Assembly: GCA_029204225.1 (NCBI GenBank)
Contig: CM055095.1
Location: forward strand, 63,602,466 to 63,666,465
Direction of reading: 5' to 3'
From: Diphasiastrum complanatum
Taxonomy: Eukaryota; Streptophyta; Lycopodiopsida; Lycopodiales; Lycopodiaceae
Length of the DNA: 64,000 nt
Shown here: piece after piece, positions 35,846 to 47,849 of the stretch
How the letters are laid out: each line of letters begins with the position of its first letter
Numbering within the stretch: the stretch's first letter is position 1
Made by a program: the position numbers and the translations under genes
The notes under the pieces: model-generated
Told to the model about the DNA's origin: nothing
Seen by the model: the letters and a program-made list of their open reading frames with translations, nothing else
Database searches by the model: none

Positions 35846-36506
35846 ATGATGATGTTGCAGTTTGACAACTACAGTATGATAAACGATCAACTTCCTCTAT
35901 TTCCCAAAAGATCATCAAGAGCTAGAAGACCACCTATCAGGTATATCAACGAGTCTACAGCTTACCTTGTTCACGAGCTGACAACTGTCAAAGAGGCACT
36001 CAGTCAGACAAATTCTAATCTCTGGAAAGAAGCTATGGATAATGAGTATTCATCTCTTATCAAGAACCAGACATGGACGATTGTCGAATTATCTACTAGC
36101 AGAAACGTAGTTGATAGCAAATGAATTTTCAAAGTCAAGTACAAATTAGACGGAAGCATCGACAGAAGAAAAGCTTGACTTGTCGTCAGAGGATTTTGTT
36201 AGGTATACAATATCGATTACACTGATACTTTCAGTCCAGTCGTCAAGCATTCTTCTATTCGACTTTAATTACCATTTTTTGAAGAAGACATTTACATGGT
36301 GCAATCCGAAGGTTATATTATCGATGGTAAACACAATCATGTGTGTAAACTCGATAAGACACTTTATGGCTTGAAGCAATCTGCTCGAGCATGGTTTCAA
36401 AGGATCAATACTTTTCTTATTAATCATGGCTACACACCTAGCTCTTCAGATTCAAATGTTCACTTCAAGACAATGCAGCAATCTTATCACTTTGTAGGTG
36501 GATGAT
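35846..36506 (+). pseudogene. Copia reverse transcriptase N-terminal half, interrupted at YVDD
   Basis: Readable in order: RSSRARRPPIRYINES linker, LWKEAMDNEYSSLIKNQTW, then after a stop FKVKYKLDGSIDRRKA, VRGFC, YTDTFSPVVKHSSIR, DIYMVQSEGYI, and HNHVCKLDKTLYGLKQSARA. The final codons TTG TAG GTG GAT GAT correspond to LYVDD with Tyr changed to a stop. LTR D2 begins at the last of these bases. The upstream linker lacks gag and integrase. At least two frameshifts and several stops are present. Confidence 0.88.
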
Positions 36507-37154
36507 GTGAAAGATTCAACTAGTTTCATCATATTTGCTATATTTTCATATTTGGCATATTGAGGCCAACTTTATTTTTAGACTTAGAGATTGACTTTTC
36601 AAAGTTCATTAGTCTAAATTTCATTTGAATAAACACTTTTTGAAAGTGTGGAAAAGTTAGAATGCGAGTTTGAGTACACTCAAATTTGAATAGTTGGTTA
36701 CATTGAATCTAGACCCAAACATAGTAGGGTTAGAATTTTGGTGGGAAATCCAAGTGACCAAACAGGTTTTGAAACTGTTATAAAAGGATGTAACTCATGG
36801 AGAGAGTGATCTTCTTTCTTCTCTATCACATTTCATGCTTATACATGGTTCTCTTGGGTTCTACTATCCATTGGTGCACTATATTGGTGATTGCTTGCAA
36901 TTCTATGTGTATAATGATTCATAAATGCTATTTTTGGTTTCACACGTGTGAATGATAGTAGCTTGCTGGTTTTGTATGGAAAGCAACAGTACTTTATCAT
37001 TTCATTCAAGTTTGATCAAGTTCTATTGGTGTTTGCATCTCATTTTGTGTGTAGATGCTGCTTTTTCTACATTGGTGAGATTGGTAGTGTATTTCTCTTT
37101 CTAACCAAAGATCTTCCAAGTGGATTGGATCATAATGATCTGAGATCTTTTACG
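36506..37154 (+). repeat. LTR of family D (D2, 5' LTR)
   Basis: 649 bp, starts TGTGAAAGATTC and ends GATCTTTTACG, where the final CA has become CG. TATAAAA lies at 36779-36785 and CACACGTGTG at 36941-36950. It is followed at once by a PBS and gag, so it is a 5' LTR. The left flank is the reverse transcriptase above, with GATGA as the five bases that would have been duplicated. Confidence 0.93.
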
Positions 37155-37166
37155 TGGTATCTGAGC
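37155..37166 (+). other. Primer-binding site of D2
   Basis: TGGTATCTGAGC, one base from the consensus, immediately after the LTR. Confidence 0.88.
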
Positions 37167-37728
37167 TTGTGTTTCAGGTTAATAAGGAGGAAATCAGATC
37201 TATCAATAACTTGGTGAAGATATCAAGTCCAGAGCATGCTAGAGGGAATTCTACACCAAAATCGAGTTTTTTGCTTTTGTAGATTAAATATTTTGTAGAT
37301 CAAAACCCTATATAGGTCTATAAACTTGATCAATTCCAATTTTTGATTTCACATACTGGATTTGGCCGATGTTTGGATCAGTAGAGCAGCCTAAATGATG
37401 GCTAATAGATTGCATATCAAAATTTCAGCATTTGCATGTAGATTTGGAATAGTCATTTTTTTGTGATTTTGTCAAAACCCTAATTTTGATTGGATCTCTA
37501 GATAGTGAGGTTTCTGGACTTCATTTGAGTGTGTTTCAATCTCAAGAAGTCATTAGATTGAGCATAGATCATAGGTTGATCAAGATTCCATGATTCTATG
37601 TGTTGATTTGCTTGGTATAAGTGCTAGAAGAGAATTTGTGAGATAGTTTCAAATATTGGTGATTTCTTTTTAAAGCATTTGCTTTGTGCATTGAAATATG
37701 TTGAAAGAGAAGATCAGGTCATTGCTAC
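37167..37728 (+). other. Leader of D2
   Basis: About 560 bp, colinear with the D3 leader (45465-46022) with a few indels. No long frame. Confidence 0.8.
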
Positions 37729-38868
37729 ATGGCAACCTCAATTGGAGTCATGTTGGAAGCCAATGATAGGCTTATCTCAAGTAGCTATTCACTGTGGAAA
37801 GTGAGGATGGAGTCACTTCTTGAGATAAATGATGTTTTTGATATTGTTGTAAGTTTGGAGGAGATACCAGCAATACAACAAGATCAAGTGAAGTATGACA
37901 AGAGGGCCAAGAAGGCTCTACACATGATAAAGATGAATGTCACCAATGAGCTTCTCAAGGAAGTTGGTAAGTGCACATCATCTTTGGAAGCTTGGAATTC
38001 ATTGAAGAAGCTTTATGAATCCAAGTCTACTTCTAGAGTATTGACTCTAAGAAGGCAAATTTTTTCTTGTTTGCAAAAGAATGAAGAAAGTCCTAGTACT
38101 TTTGTTTTGAGGATGAAAGCATTGAATGATTAGTGGGCTTGCATTGATGAAAGCATTAAGGAAGGAGAACTTATTCAAGTAATTATTAATGGCTTGTTGG
38201 ATGCTCATGCTAACATTGTTCAAAGTATTTCTATTCAAAAGACTTTGCCAAGTTTGATGGATCTTCAAGAGATCTTGATCAATGAGGAATATAGGCTTTA
38301 AGCAAGAGGTGGATCTACACGACACTTCAAGAGGAGGCTATGTTCACAAAGGGCAAATTCAAGGGCAAAACCAAAAGTAAGTGGTCTAAAGGGCAAGATG
38401 AAGTGGATGTATCTTCAAGTGATTGCTACAAGAAGAAGAGAGATCAAGGAGACAAGCAAGGTAATCTTACTCTTGATGAGGATGGTTTGGATGTTCAAGA
38501 TGCAAATGATGATGCTTTTGTGATGTCTTCATGTATGTTTGCTAATGATGAGATCTAGATCCTTGGTGGATTGATAGTGGAGCAAGTTCACACATGACCT
38601 TTCACAAAGAGTACTTCACTTCTTTGTTGGCATATGGAGATGATCTACACGACCAATGATGGTGAGTGTGCAATCAAAGGGATTGGCACAATTCATATTT
38701 CTCTCTCTACAAATAAGAATATTCATTTGGAGGATGTCTTGTTTATTCCATCTATTACCAAGAATTTGCTTAGTGTGAGTCAAATGTTAAGTAAAGGCCT
38801 CAAGGTGGAGTTTGATGGAGATGCTTGTTTGATCAAAAGAAAAATTCTATGTGTAGAATGTTTTTAAG
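37729..38868 (+). pseudogene. Family D copia gag and protease (D2), truncated
   Basis: ATG 37729 opens a gag frame: SYSLWKVRMESLLEIND at about residues 19-35, the UBN2 core through FVLRMKALND, then a TAG at the expected Gln or Glu position. The remaining gag (SIKEGELIQVIINGLLDAHA) stays in frame to another stop. A frameshift leads to 38340-38558 (Lys-rich linker); the zinc knuckle Cys residues are not seen. Around 38570 WWIDSGASSHMTFHKEYFTS gives the protease active site, and IPSITKNLLSVSQML continues it. At about 38870 the family ends and an unrelated family C fragment follows. Not functional. Confidence 0.88.
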
Positions 38869-38905
38869 CAATAGTACACAAAAATAGGAGCTTAATTGTG
38901 AGTCT

Positions 38906-39425
38906 TTGAGAGACAGAGGAGCAGTCTCGGGATCGTAAAGCTATCATGCTTTGATAGGGAGCTGAAGAAATAAAATGTTTCTATTAAAGAAGCCTTGCTA
39001 TCTTTCAACCCTTTGCCTGACAAAGATGTTTACGAAACGCAAGTCAAGAGACATGAAGCACGAAAGTTTTGCGAACACCTGACGAAAAGACACAAACATG
39101 AAAGATTCACGAACAAGAATCTTTTGCGGTCCAGCACGAGAAAATCAGACGACAAAAACAAAACCAACAACGCGACACAAAAAACGTCGCGAAACCCTTT
39201 TTGCCCTCACGCTCCAAAGAGTTCCAGCCAAGATCATGCTAGACGAAAGAGATCAATCAGGCTTTGTAATGAAACGAAACAAAACTAAACAAAACTAGAC
39301 AAAATGAAGCGAAGCGAAACGAAACTTGAATGAGCTCTGAAATTGATTTATGCTGAAAGCCAAGTGATCGCGAAGCGAAACAAAGCGAAGCGAAACAAAA
39401 CACAAAGCGAAAACATTCGCGAACA
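38906..39425 (+). repeat. Family C 3' segment (C4) with AAAC/GCGAA-rich tail
   Basis: 38906-39240 matches 17310-17632 of C2 (end of RNase H: GAGGAGCAGTCTCGGGATCG, then the 3' segment). From 39265 to 39425 pentamer-like units GAAAC, AAAAC and GAAGC repeat irregularly, ending in ATTCGCGAAC. Confidence 0.8.
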
Positions 39426-39431
39426 AAATCA

Positions 39432-39770
39432 GTTCATGTGGAATTCAGATATGATTGCTGGTCACTACTGGCTATATCATTCCTACAATCCTCCGGAATG
39501 TAGATAGACATTGCTGATCTACATTATAGTTTAATATAGCATTCAACAAAATCAAACCAATGTGAGAAATTGAATAAACAAGTGAATGAGATACACGAAT
39601 AGTGTGGAGCATGAATGATTTTGTGTCATGAAACAATTTCATGTCGTGTGTCGCGAAATTGTTCGCGAACATTTTTGTTTTGTGTGTCTTTTCTGTCAAA
39701 ATCAAGGTGGAAAGCTAGCAAAGCTTTGGCAATGGAAACATTTTGTTTCGTCACATGTGTCTAAAATCAC
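39432..39770 (-). repeat. Family C LTR and 3' segment in reverse orientation (C5)
   Basis: 39432-39600 matches the C3 LTR (20345-20500), in the same orientation as C3. The following 39600-39770 resembles, on the minus strand, the C2 3' segment (TTTCCATT, CTTTGCTAGCTTTC, GTTCGCGAAC at 39661-39670). It therefore faces the plus-strand C4 segment directly to its left. Confidence 0.7.
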
Positions 39771-42700
39771 ATGAGAGCTATGATCATGCTCTAGAATCAG
39801 GCCCCTATCTTGTGAATGATCAATAATCATATATTAAATTTGGTAGAGTTTCTTGTTCTAGTTTTCTTGTTTTTTCAATTTCCAGCAAGCTTTGATTCAA
39901 TTTTTGACCATCTAATTCTCATTTTCTGTGTAGTTTCTTGTTTTAGATCAGTAGATCTCTCCTTTAGCTTTCTGAAGGTACTAAAATTTTCTGATTTGGA
40001 GCTATAATGGCCAAGTTATGGCCATTTTACTGTTTTCATTCAAATTTTAGCTAGTTAAGTTTTTTTGCAATCTTTTTTTTTTTTTTCATTTTCGGCTGAG
40101 TTTTTTTTGCCAAACTTTTTTTATTGTAATTTAATAGGATTGTGGATCTTTGTCTTAGCTTGAATCGGAGCCAATTTTCAGCCAATTTGGTTGAAAATTG
40201 AGAGAGATATGACAATTCTTGTGAAGGAGGACTAAAACTAGTTTTTGGTGGAAATTTGGGAGAGAAGCCCTTCATCTTTTCATTTCTAAAATTATGCTTC
40301 TTTGTTAAGTTTTTCCCAATTTCTTCATTTTGAAGTTTTCGCCAAACTCATTTTAAAAAACCTACCTACAGCCCTAACAGAACTTAACCTAATCCTTGCT
40401 TACCCTAACCCTAATCTCGCTACAAATTAATTCTCCTACTTTAACCTAACAACCCTAACCGCTCACTCCCTCTCTCTCAAGATCGGCGACATCACTTGCA
40501 TCAGGAATATCAAAGTCAAAAACTAATGCCAACCTTTTCGTGATCCAACTCCGCAATAAAATAAACAGTAAAGAAAATGGTAGAGCGCTCGAGGATATTC
40601 AGGGGTATATAACAATTTATGTAAAAGTATTCCAATTACTAGACCGATGGGTTCCAACTAGCAGTTTAAGATTTAGATGGCAAAACAAGCCTTGAATCCT
40701 CCTTGATCCGATCAGCGACCTACCATCATGATGAACAGATTGACAGTCCACGTGTTTTTTTTTCATTAGTAATACCTGTTGAATAATCTTATTTGGTTTT
40801 GGATGATGCTGCCTGGTTCAAATTGAATGGATTACAAAGTGGACGATTCTGAGAAATGAGGATGTCACCCCTCCACCTACTCTAGCAACATGCAATCAAG
40901 ATAATCTACTCCTCTTTAAGCTCTCTGGTAGACGCAGGATGGTGCAAGTCTTTGAGGTTCTCTATTAGATAGCGCTTTTTCAAGGGATGTCTTGTTTTAT
41001 GAGAAACTTGGAGAGATCAGTTTCCCAGTCGTTGCTGTGGTGATCGCCCTCCTCGGAGCAGTGAGTTAACAGAGGCTTGAAAACTGGTTGGATCCGCCGG
41101 CCACAACTAGCGAATGCGTGCTCAACACTGGCCGCCTGATCCTGGCTCATCAAAATTGTTAGGATCAGCCCCCAAATAACTCACTATCGGGCGCTACTGA
41201 TCAGCCAATCAAGCTGCATCCAATCGAGCCAATCTGTCAATTAGCCACTCAACAAATCGAGCTACAACATCTCTCTTTCTCCCTACGCCATCGAGGATTA
41301 TAAAACGACCCCAAATAGGCTGCCAATCACAATTACACCTCAAGCTCCATTGGATATGGAGTCGAAAATAAGACGTTCATGACCACGAGCACTTTCAATG
41401 GCAATCGACAAGGCAGATTTCTAACGGTCAACAGACAATTTTTATAGCCTAGGGAACTTTAAAATAGTCAAAAACCATTCCGCTATAGAAAGCCATGGCT
41501 TTCAGAAAGCTAAATAGGCTATTAGGATTTACCTCAATCAATAGGCTTATACCTTGTTCGTTAGAAGTTATTAATATTTGAAACAAGTATTTACAAAGTT
41601 CAGTTCGTGTTCGAAAATTAGACAACATTGCAGTTTTTATAGACCTCAAACAACACCTCACACTACTGTGTGTTCATAGACAAAATCCTAAAGAGTTAAC
41701 TGGCGAAACAATTAACAAATGAGATGTAAGTTCAGTGTTTCTCTTAATGCGATAGAACAAACTTTGTAAATGTCGGGCTTTTACCTCACCAAACGAATAC
41801 TAAATCTGTAGCAACCAGTTAGTTTCCAAATCTTTAATTATTATGTTGGTGTTGTTTGTAGGAAGAACACTCATGGAACTTTAAAAGGCTCCATGAAGAA
41901 AGTATAAAGATTCACAAGTTTAGGATCATAGAAATCCCCAAAGTTGAGAGCTGCAACCTCTATCAAGGACCGTAAGGCCAAACTTCGATAAGCCACACTC
42001 CGAACAACGATGGGCAGGCAGCAAGGAATTACCACAGGTAAGGTTTCAAACAAATCCGTAGGCAAGGATAGGGCTTTCAGGGTCCATGCTATTAATAGGC
42101 CGTGCGTCTCCAGCGAGGGTCATTCTCGAGTTAAGTCGAATAATCAGATCGGGATTTGTCACTAATAAGGATCTGACTCTAGTGTTTAACCAATGGGTGA
42201 CAGCCTAATCATCACTTAGTCCTAAGGAAGATGCTTCTTGGATTCAGGGTTTTCAACCCACGATGGTTTTAATATGTATTTCTGTAAGCATACAGCAGTC
42301 AGGGATAGAAAGGTTGTAGGGTCCCACAACAGTGTGCAAATCAGGTTTACGAGAGGTCAGGTAGCCGCCGATAAGAACTAGGGCAAGCTGCAAGAAGAGG
42401 TAGCAAATCGGATGGAGATTGGGCAGACAAATCTGTAAAGGCACAGGGCAAGTGGAGGGTGCAAGCAACAAGGAAAGTGGCTAGGTAGAAAAGGGCTGCA
42501 GGTCAGCCTGTAGGATGAGTGCAAACTGGCTGGAAAGGACCGCTAACTGCAAGAAAGGAGGTCGCAGGGCAATACGTGAAGGTCTGCCACAGGCAGATCA
42601 AGAGAGGGCAACGATGAGGAAGAGGCAACGGGACAGAACAGGCCGTGGGTGAAGGCAAAACCCACATCAGGTCTGCAAACCAGAAAGGTAGGGAGCCGCA

Positions 42701-42833
42701 GGCAGTAGGGTTTTGCTTGTAGATCAATTCCGTAGAGAGAGAGTAAATGAAGTGGCCGTAGACAGCAGCCCCGCAGATCAGGAAGGTAGGGAGTGGGCCA
42801 CAACGAGCAACCAGGAGAGGGCCAACATGTAGT
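39771..42833. other. No gene recognised in about 3 kb
   Basis: 39771-40340 is T-rich. 40340-40460 contains several AACCCTAA/AACCTAAC words. 40460-42800 has mixed composition with more C and G than the surroundings, which could be old gypsy LTR or spacer sequence, but I see no PBS, gag or pol motif. Minus-strand frames near 42253-42908 are Cys/Leu/Pro-rich without a domain. Confidence 0.4.
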
Positions 42834-44027
42834 GATCTTCAAGATCACATCCATCAACATTTGGATAAAGTACTTCAAGTAAATCCAACGTTGGCAGATG
42901 TAATGCAAAAGCCATTAATTCAAGATCTAAGGATAAGTCAACAAAAGATGCAACTACGGATGAAATTGGAGTCTCAGTAGGAAGAAATTCCTACACCAAT
43001 GTGTTCAACACTCCATCAGCAAAACTCCCCAGAACTATCAATATGCCAATTCCAAGCTCATCAAGGTGCTGGTTTGAATGAAAGTATTTCAGAGGAAAAT
43101 TCTTCAATGGATGAAGGATCAAAAGGAATCAAGAAATCGCAGAATACGTCTCTTGATCATCCAATCATGTCTCAACATCAACAATAGATGGATTGTGATT
43201 TATCTTCCATGATTGTTGATCTGAGAGCATTTGAAATCAATATAACTATTGACTATTTTTGTACATATACCAAATTTATTTTTGAGGATCGAACTGAAGA
43301 TAATCACTGCTTACAACATTGTATATATGACAAATTTATCTTTGGAGATCAAATTGAGGATCATCATTGCTTACAACAGAATGAATATGAGTTGTTCATA
43401 TTCCAACATAATGATGCTCTCTTTGAACAGAATGATGAGTTGGAAATGACTGGAATGTGGCCAAATTTGGACAATGAATCATTCAATTTAGAGCATTACT
43501 ATTTTGATCTATCAGGAGCTATACCCATCGCTTCACTCACAGAGGAAATCAATGGATCTATGGCCATCCATCTTCAGCGAGATAACGCTACCAATCTTGC
43601 TCAGAATGATTCGACAAGACGAAACTCCAATGCTCAATCAGATAACTTGGATGAAATCATTGCTTCAATCAATGCTTTGGAGTTACAAAAGGATGTTGTG
43701 ATCCTACATCAAGGAGCAACGCATAAGACATCAAAACTGGATGCAGGGAGGCATCTGGAATTGGATAGCAGGGTAATACTGAGGAAGAAGACTATCAAGT
43801 GTCCTGTTGCTTGGAACCTATCAACCCATGTAGAACTAATGCAATTTGAGGCTTTCCTATGTTTCATCAATCTCTTCTTCAGTGATCTTATCAATTCTAT
43901 GGGATCAGTTTATAGATCAAAGGTTTTCCAAAAAAATTCCATTGCAATTTTATTCTACAACAAGCTGAAAGCTGAACCTGAGGTAGTGAAATCTAACAAG
44001 ATGGCCATTTATGGGAATAATACATGA
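42834..44027 (+). pseudogene. Unrecognised reading frame with internal repeat, in frame with integrase downstream
   Basis: One frame is open from 42834 to 44027 except for TAG at 42978 and 43185. The second comes right before ATG 43188, which starts a clean 279-codon stretch. Residues about 25-75 of that stretch hold a threefold repeat: YTKFIFEDRTEDNHCLQ, YDKFIFGDQIEDHHCLQQ and YELFIFQHNDALFEQND. The sequence is Asn/Gln/Asp-rich and shows no gag, zinc knuckle or protease motif. After TGA 44025 the same frame continues directly into a copia pre-integrase/integrase. It may be an extra domain of that element or foreign sequence joined in phase by chance. Confidence 0.5.
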
Positions 44028-44645
44028 AAAGATATTTCTAAAGACCTATATCATGCTAACCAAGTTGGATGTGTTGCAAGAGAGCAAATACCTATTCAAG
44101 AGGTTTGGCATAAAAGGATGGGACACCTCAACTTCAAGTCATTGGAGGTAATGACTAGAAAGAAGGTTGTGATAGGTCTTCCAAGTTCCTTAAGTGGCAT
44201 CAAACATGTTTCTGAGTTTTGTGCTTTGTCTAAGTCACATAGACTACCTTATACTAGATCTACAAAGCCTTTTCAACTTGTACATTCGGATATTCATGGA
44301 TTTATTACAATTAACAATAGTGGAGCTAAGACGTATGTAGCATTCATTGATGATTTTAGTAGATTTTGTTGGAACTATTTACTAAAGTGCAAGGATGAAG
44401 TGTATGATGTCTTTGTCAAGTTCAAGAATGCAAGGGAGAACCAATTTTCCACAAAGATCAAGTGCTTGAGAGGTGACAATGGTGGTGAGTACATATCTAC
44501 CAAGTTCAAGGCCTTTTGTGATGAGCATGGGATCAAGAGGGAGTATACAACATCAAGGACCCCAAAACAAAATGGAGTGGCTGAAAGGAAGAATAGGACT
44601 TTATGTGAAAGTGCTAAAGCCATGAAGCTTGATGAGGAAACTGAA
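44028..44645 (+). pseudogene. Copia GAG-pre-integrase and integrase fragment
   Basis: Reads VWHKRMGHLNFKSLE and a degenerate zinc-binding stretch (CALSKSHRLPY), then the integrase core: LVHSDIHGF, FIDDFSRFCW, LRGDNGGEYIS and NGVAERKNRTL, giving all three acidic catalytic residues (D, D, E). No stop lies within it. After about KAMKLDEE the frame loses similarity; the integrase C-terminus and everything downstream are missing. Confidence 0.9.
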
Positions 44646-44802
44646 AATGGTGACAGGATTGCTTATGATGGAAGACCACTTGAAGACGATGTGCGAATCT
44701 TGTGTGTATGGGAAGCAACATCGAGAGAAATTCAACAAAGGTTGTGTTGCAAGGGCGCAGAACATCTTGGACTTGATCCACACTATGCGGGCCTATGAGG
44801 AC
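44646..44802 (+). pseudogene. Second copia GAG-pre-integrase fragment from another family
   Basis: In a different frame from the integrase above, this stretch reads CESCVYGKQHREKFNKGC then RAQNILDLIHT, the zinc-binding end of a GAG-pre-integrase domain. It is cut by LTR D3 directly after the motif. An integrase followed by a second pre-integrase end means two copia copies were joined here. Confidence 0.85.
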
Positions 44803-45452
44803 TATGAAAGATTCAACTAGTTTCATCACATTTTGCAATACTTCCATATTTGGCATATTGAGGCCAAAACTTGTTCTAGACTTAGAGGTTGACTTTTCAA
44901 AGTTCATTAGTCTAAATTTCATTTGATTAAACACTTTTTGAAAGTGTTGGGAAAATTAGAATGCGAGTTTGAGTAGATTCAATTTGAATAGTTGGGTACA
45001 TTGAATCTAGACCCAAAATTAGTAGTGTTAGCATTTTGGTGAGAAAGCCAAGTGGCCAAATAGGGTTTGGACCTGTTATAAAAGGATGTAACTCATGGAG
45101 AGAGTGATCTTATCTCTTCTCTATTTCATTTCATGCTTATACATGGTTCTCTTGGGTTCTACTATCCATTGGTGCACTATCTTGGTGATTGCTTGCAATT
45201 CTATGTGTAGAATGATCTATATTTGTTATTTTTGGATCCACACGTGTGAAATATAGTAGATTGCTGGTTTTGTACGGACAGCAAAAGTACATAATCATTT
45301 CATTCAAGTTTTATCAAGTTCTATTAGTGTTTGCATCTCAAACTGTGTGTAGATGCTGATTTTTCTACATTGGTGAGATTGGTAGTGTATTTCTCTTTCT
45401 AACCAAAGATCATTCAAGTAGATTGGATCTTAAGGATCTGAAATCTTTCACA
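44803..45452 (+). repeat. LTR of family D (D3, 5' LTR)
   Basis: 650 bp, start TATGAAAGATTC (TG to TA at the tip) and end GAAATCTTTCACA. TATAAAA lies at 45077-45083 and CACACGTGTG at 45239-45248. It is followed by a perfect PBS. Confidence 0.93.
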
Positions 45453-45464
45453 TGGTATCAGAGC
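45453..45464 (+). other. Primer-binding site of D3
   Basis: TGGTATCAGAGC, an exact match to the consensus, directly after the LTR. Confidence 0.93.
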
Positions 45465-46022
45465 TTGTGTTTCATGTTATGAAGGAGGAAATCAGATCTA
45501 TCAATGATTTGGTGAAGATATCAAATCTAGAGCATGCTAAAGAGGATTCTACACCAAAATCGGTTTTTTTGCTTTTGTAGATTGGATCTTTTGTAGATAA
45601 AAACACTAAATAGGTCAATATACTTGTTCAATTCTGATTTTTGAATTCACATACTGGATATGGCTGATTTTTGGATCATTGGTTCAGCCTAAGTGGTGGA
45701 TTATAGATTGCATATCAAATTTTTAGCATTTGCATGTAGATTTGGAATAGTCAATTTTTTGTGATTTTGTCAAAACCCTAATTTTGATTGGATCTCTAGA
45801 TAGTGAGGTTTCTGGACTTCATTTGAGTGTGTTTCAATCTTAGGAAGTGGCAAAAGTCATTAGATTGAGGATAGATCATAGGTTGATCAAGATTCCATGA
45901 TTCTATGTGTTGATTTGCTTGGATATTTGCTAGAAGGGAATTTGTGAGATAGTTTCAAATCTTGGTGATTTCTTTTGAAAGCATTTGTTGTTGTTCAAAG
46001 GAGTGCTTTGTGCATTGAAGCA
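45465..46022 (+). other. Leader of D3, then loss of the element
   Basis: Colinear with the D2 leader up to TGTGCATTGAA (about 46020). There D2 goes on to the gag ATG, while here unrelated sequence begins, so gag and pol of D3 are missing. Confidence 0.8.
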
Positions 46023-47275
46023 TGTGATTTTTTTTCCAAATGCAATGTTCGGAGAATGAAAACAATGTTTAATTGTAAGGACTTGAGTGCTGAAATAATC
46101 GCCGAGTTGTTGGATGATGGTTGGAATACAAAACAAAATCAGCAAGTTGAGTGCAGAGTATGTTACTCATCCATGACATTTAGATATCACATCAAAAAAC
46201 AAATGCTCACTTTGCTGCTGTATTATAGAAGATGGATTAAATGTAAGTAGCTGTAGGCTAGTCTATAGTCAACTACTAGTTTCTCTCTCTCTATATTCAG
46301 GGTTTATTGTACTCTTCATTATTCAGTGTAATAGTGTGATGGTGTGTTATTCCTCTTTCTCTTGGTGATTGCTTATGGTGATTGATTGATAGTGCTTATC
46401 AGATTACTAATAATAATTATATCTTTATAATTCTAGAATTTTCTGTCCAAAATTATTGATGTCTCATACCACCATCTCTTCCTTCCAAAAATTCTTAACC
46501 ACCTTATCTGATATTCTAGAGATTCATTGATCATCTAGCTGTCTTATAGTTCATATAGGATATTATCTCTTTTTCCCAAAAACTGGAGAATCCTTTTATT
46601 TGGATGACTGGCATGCCCTTCAGAAGGATATAACAAATTCATACTTGACCCTATGATTTAAACATAAGAACTAACATGGTTCCACACTACATTCCGATCC
46701 TTCCAAGTTAGTGATAAGCTTCAAATCCCTACCGATCCAAGAGCATCAACTCTAGGGACAAGCTTCTATCATCTAACAATCCAATATAATCCATGTATCT
46801 GATTCCACTTCTAATATCACGATTGACCTCCAAACTATGGACAACTCAATAGCTATAAATATACTAGTTATGATATCAACTAAATGAATTCAATCCAGGA
46901 AATTAATACATGGTATTGAGCAATTATTCCCAAGGATTACCAAAATCCTAACTACAAAATACATTTCCCGAGCACATTTACTATCTCTAATGTCCACTCT
47001 TCTTCACCCCTAGGATTTTCAGTCCCTTGAAACTCTATTTCAACTAAGGTACCAAAAAGATGTAAAGACAATAGTAAATGTTAGAAGTGAATTATTGTAA
47101 GAAAAAAGTCTGAAATAATTTCATTTCTATCTTATACCTAGGTTGAATCATTGATATACAAAAATCATCCCCTAGTATGAAAATAGTACTAGTATGATCT
47201 TTTGCATACAATTTTCCATAGGATCTAACTAGGAAATGACATCAGGTTTTTACTTTTGATCAGTTCCTAACAATT
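46023..47275. other. No gene recognised
   Basis: AT-rich; a frame at 45975-46250 spans the junction and shows no motif. The rest carries only stops. Confidence 0.4.
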
Positions 47276-47849
47276 AATTGATGTATCTTCAAGTGCACAA
47301 AATGCCTTGGAATCCATGGCTTGGCATGATGTATAGTTTTTAAAGTGTGCTACATGTATATAGACACATTTATGAAACATCTTATAAGGGATCATTTAAG
47401 ACGTGGTGAAAGATTCTTCATGGACATCATTCTCTATTGGAGTCTCAAAAGTTCCTTGTCTGTAGCTAGGATTTTTAGACACTTCTAAAGTATTCATTCA
47501 TCTAGCAAAGAGAATTGCAAATAGATCAAGCTAAATTTGAGGATGAGTGTGAAAAATTGCCAAAATCAGCAAATCTAGCTTGATAAAAAATCATGTAAAA
47601 TGTACATAAGTGAGTCCCACACATGTGAGGCCATGGACCCATGTCCAAAAACCTACCCTAGTGTAGGTTAGATCAAGTCTAAAGAATAGGTCAAGTCAAT
47701 ATGGTAGTGATTCCTAGTTCATAGGACCTAATTCCCAGATTTGTGGTGGAAATTGACCAACTAGCCACCTACTTGGCATGACTCTTGGAATGAGGCTAGG
47801 TTGGAAAATTAGGACAAGAAATCCAAGTTAACTTCCTTAAATTACATGG
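47276..47849 (+). repeat. Family E fragment (E2): element end and truncated LTR
   Basis: 47276-47547 matches 27942-28199 of E1 (TTGATGTATCTTCAAGTGCA, GGACATCATTCTCTATTGGA), and the LTR starts at 47548 with TGTGAAAAATTGCC. Similarity to the E1 LTR stops after about 300 bp, near CTTCCTTAAATTACATGGTG. Two copies of the same deletion form suggest it was mobilised. Confidence 0.85.

Noticed and set aside
40370-40460. CCCTAACCCTAA words resembling telomere repeat
   Set aside because: Only two units in a row, without the plant CCCTAAA period, in a generally AACCTAAC-rich stretch; no array.
42253-42908. Minus-strand frames rich in Cys, Leu and Pro
   Set aside because: No start context, motif or homologue in the window; composition follows from the GC-richer DNA.
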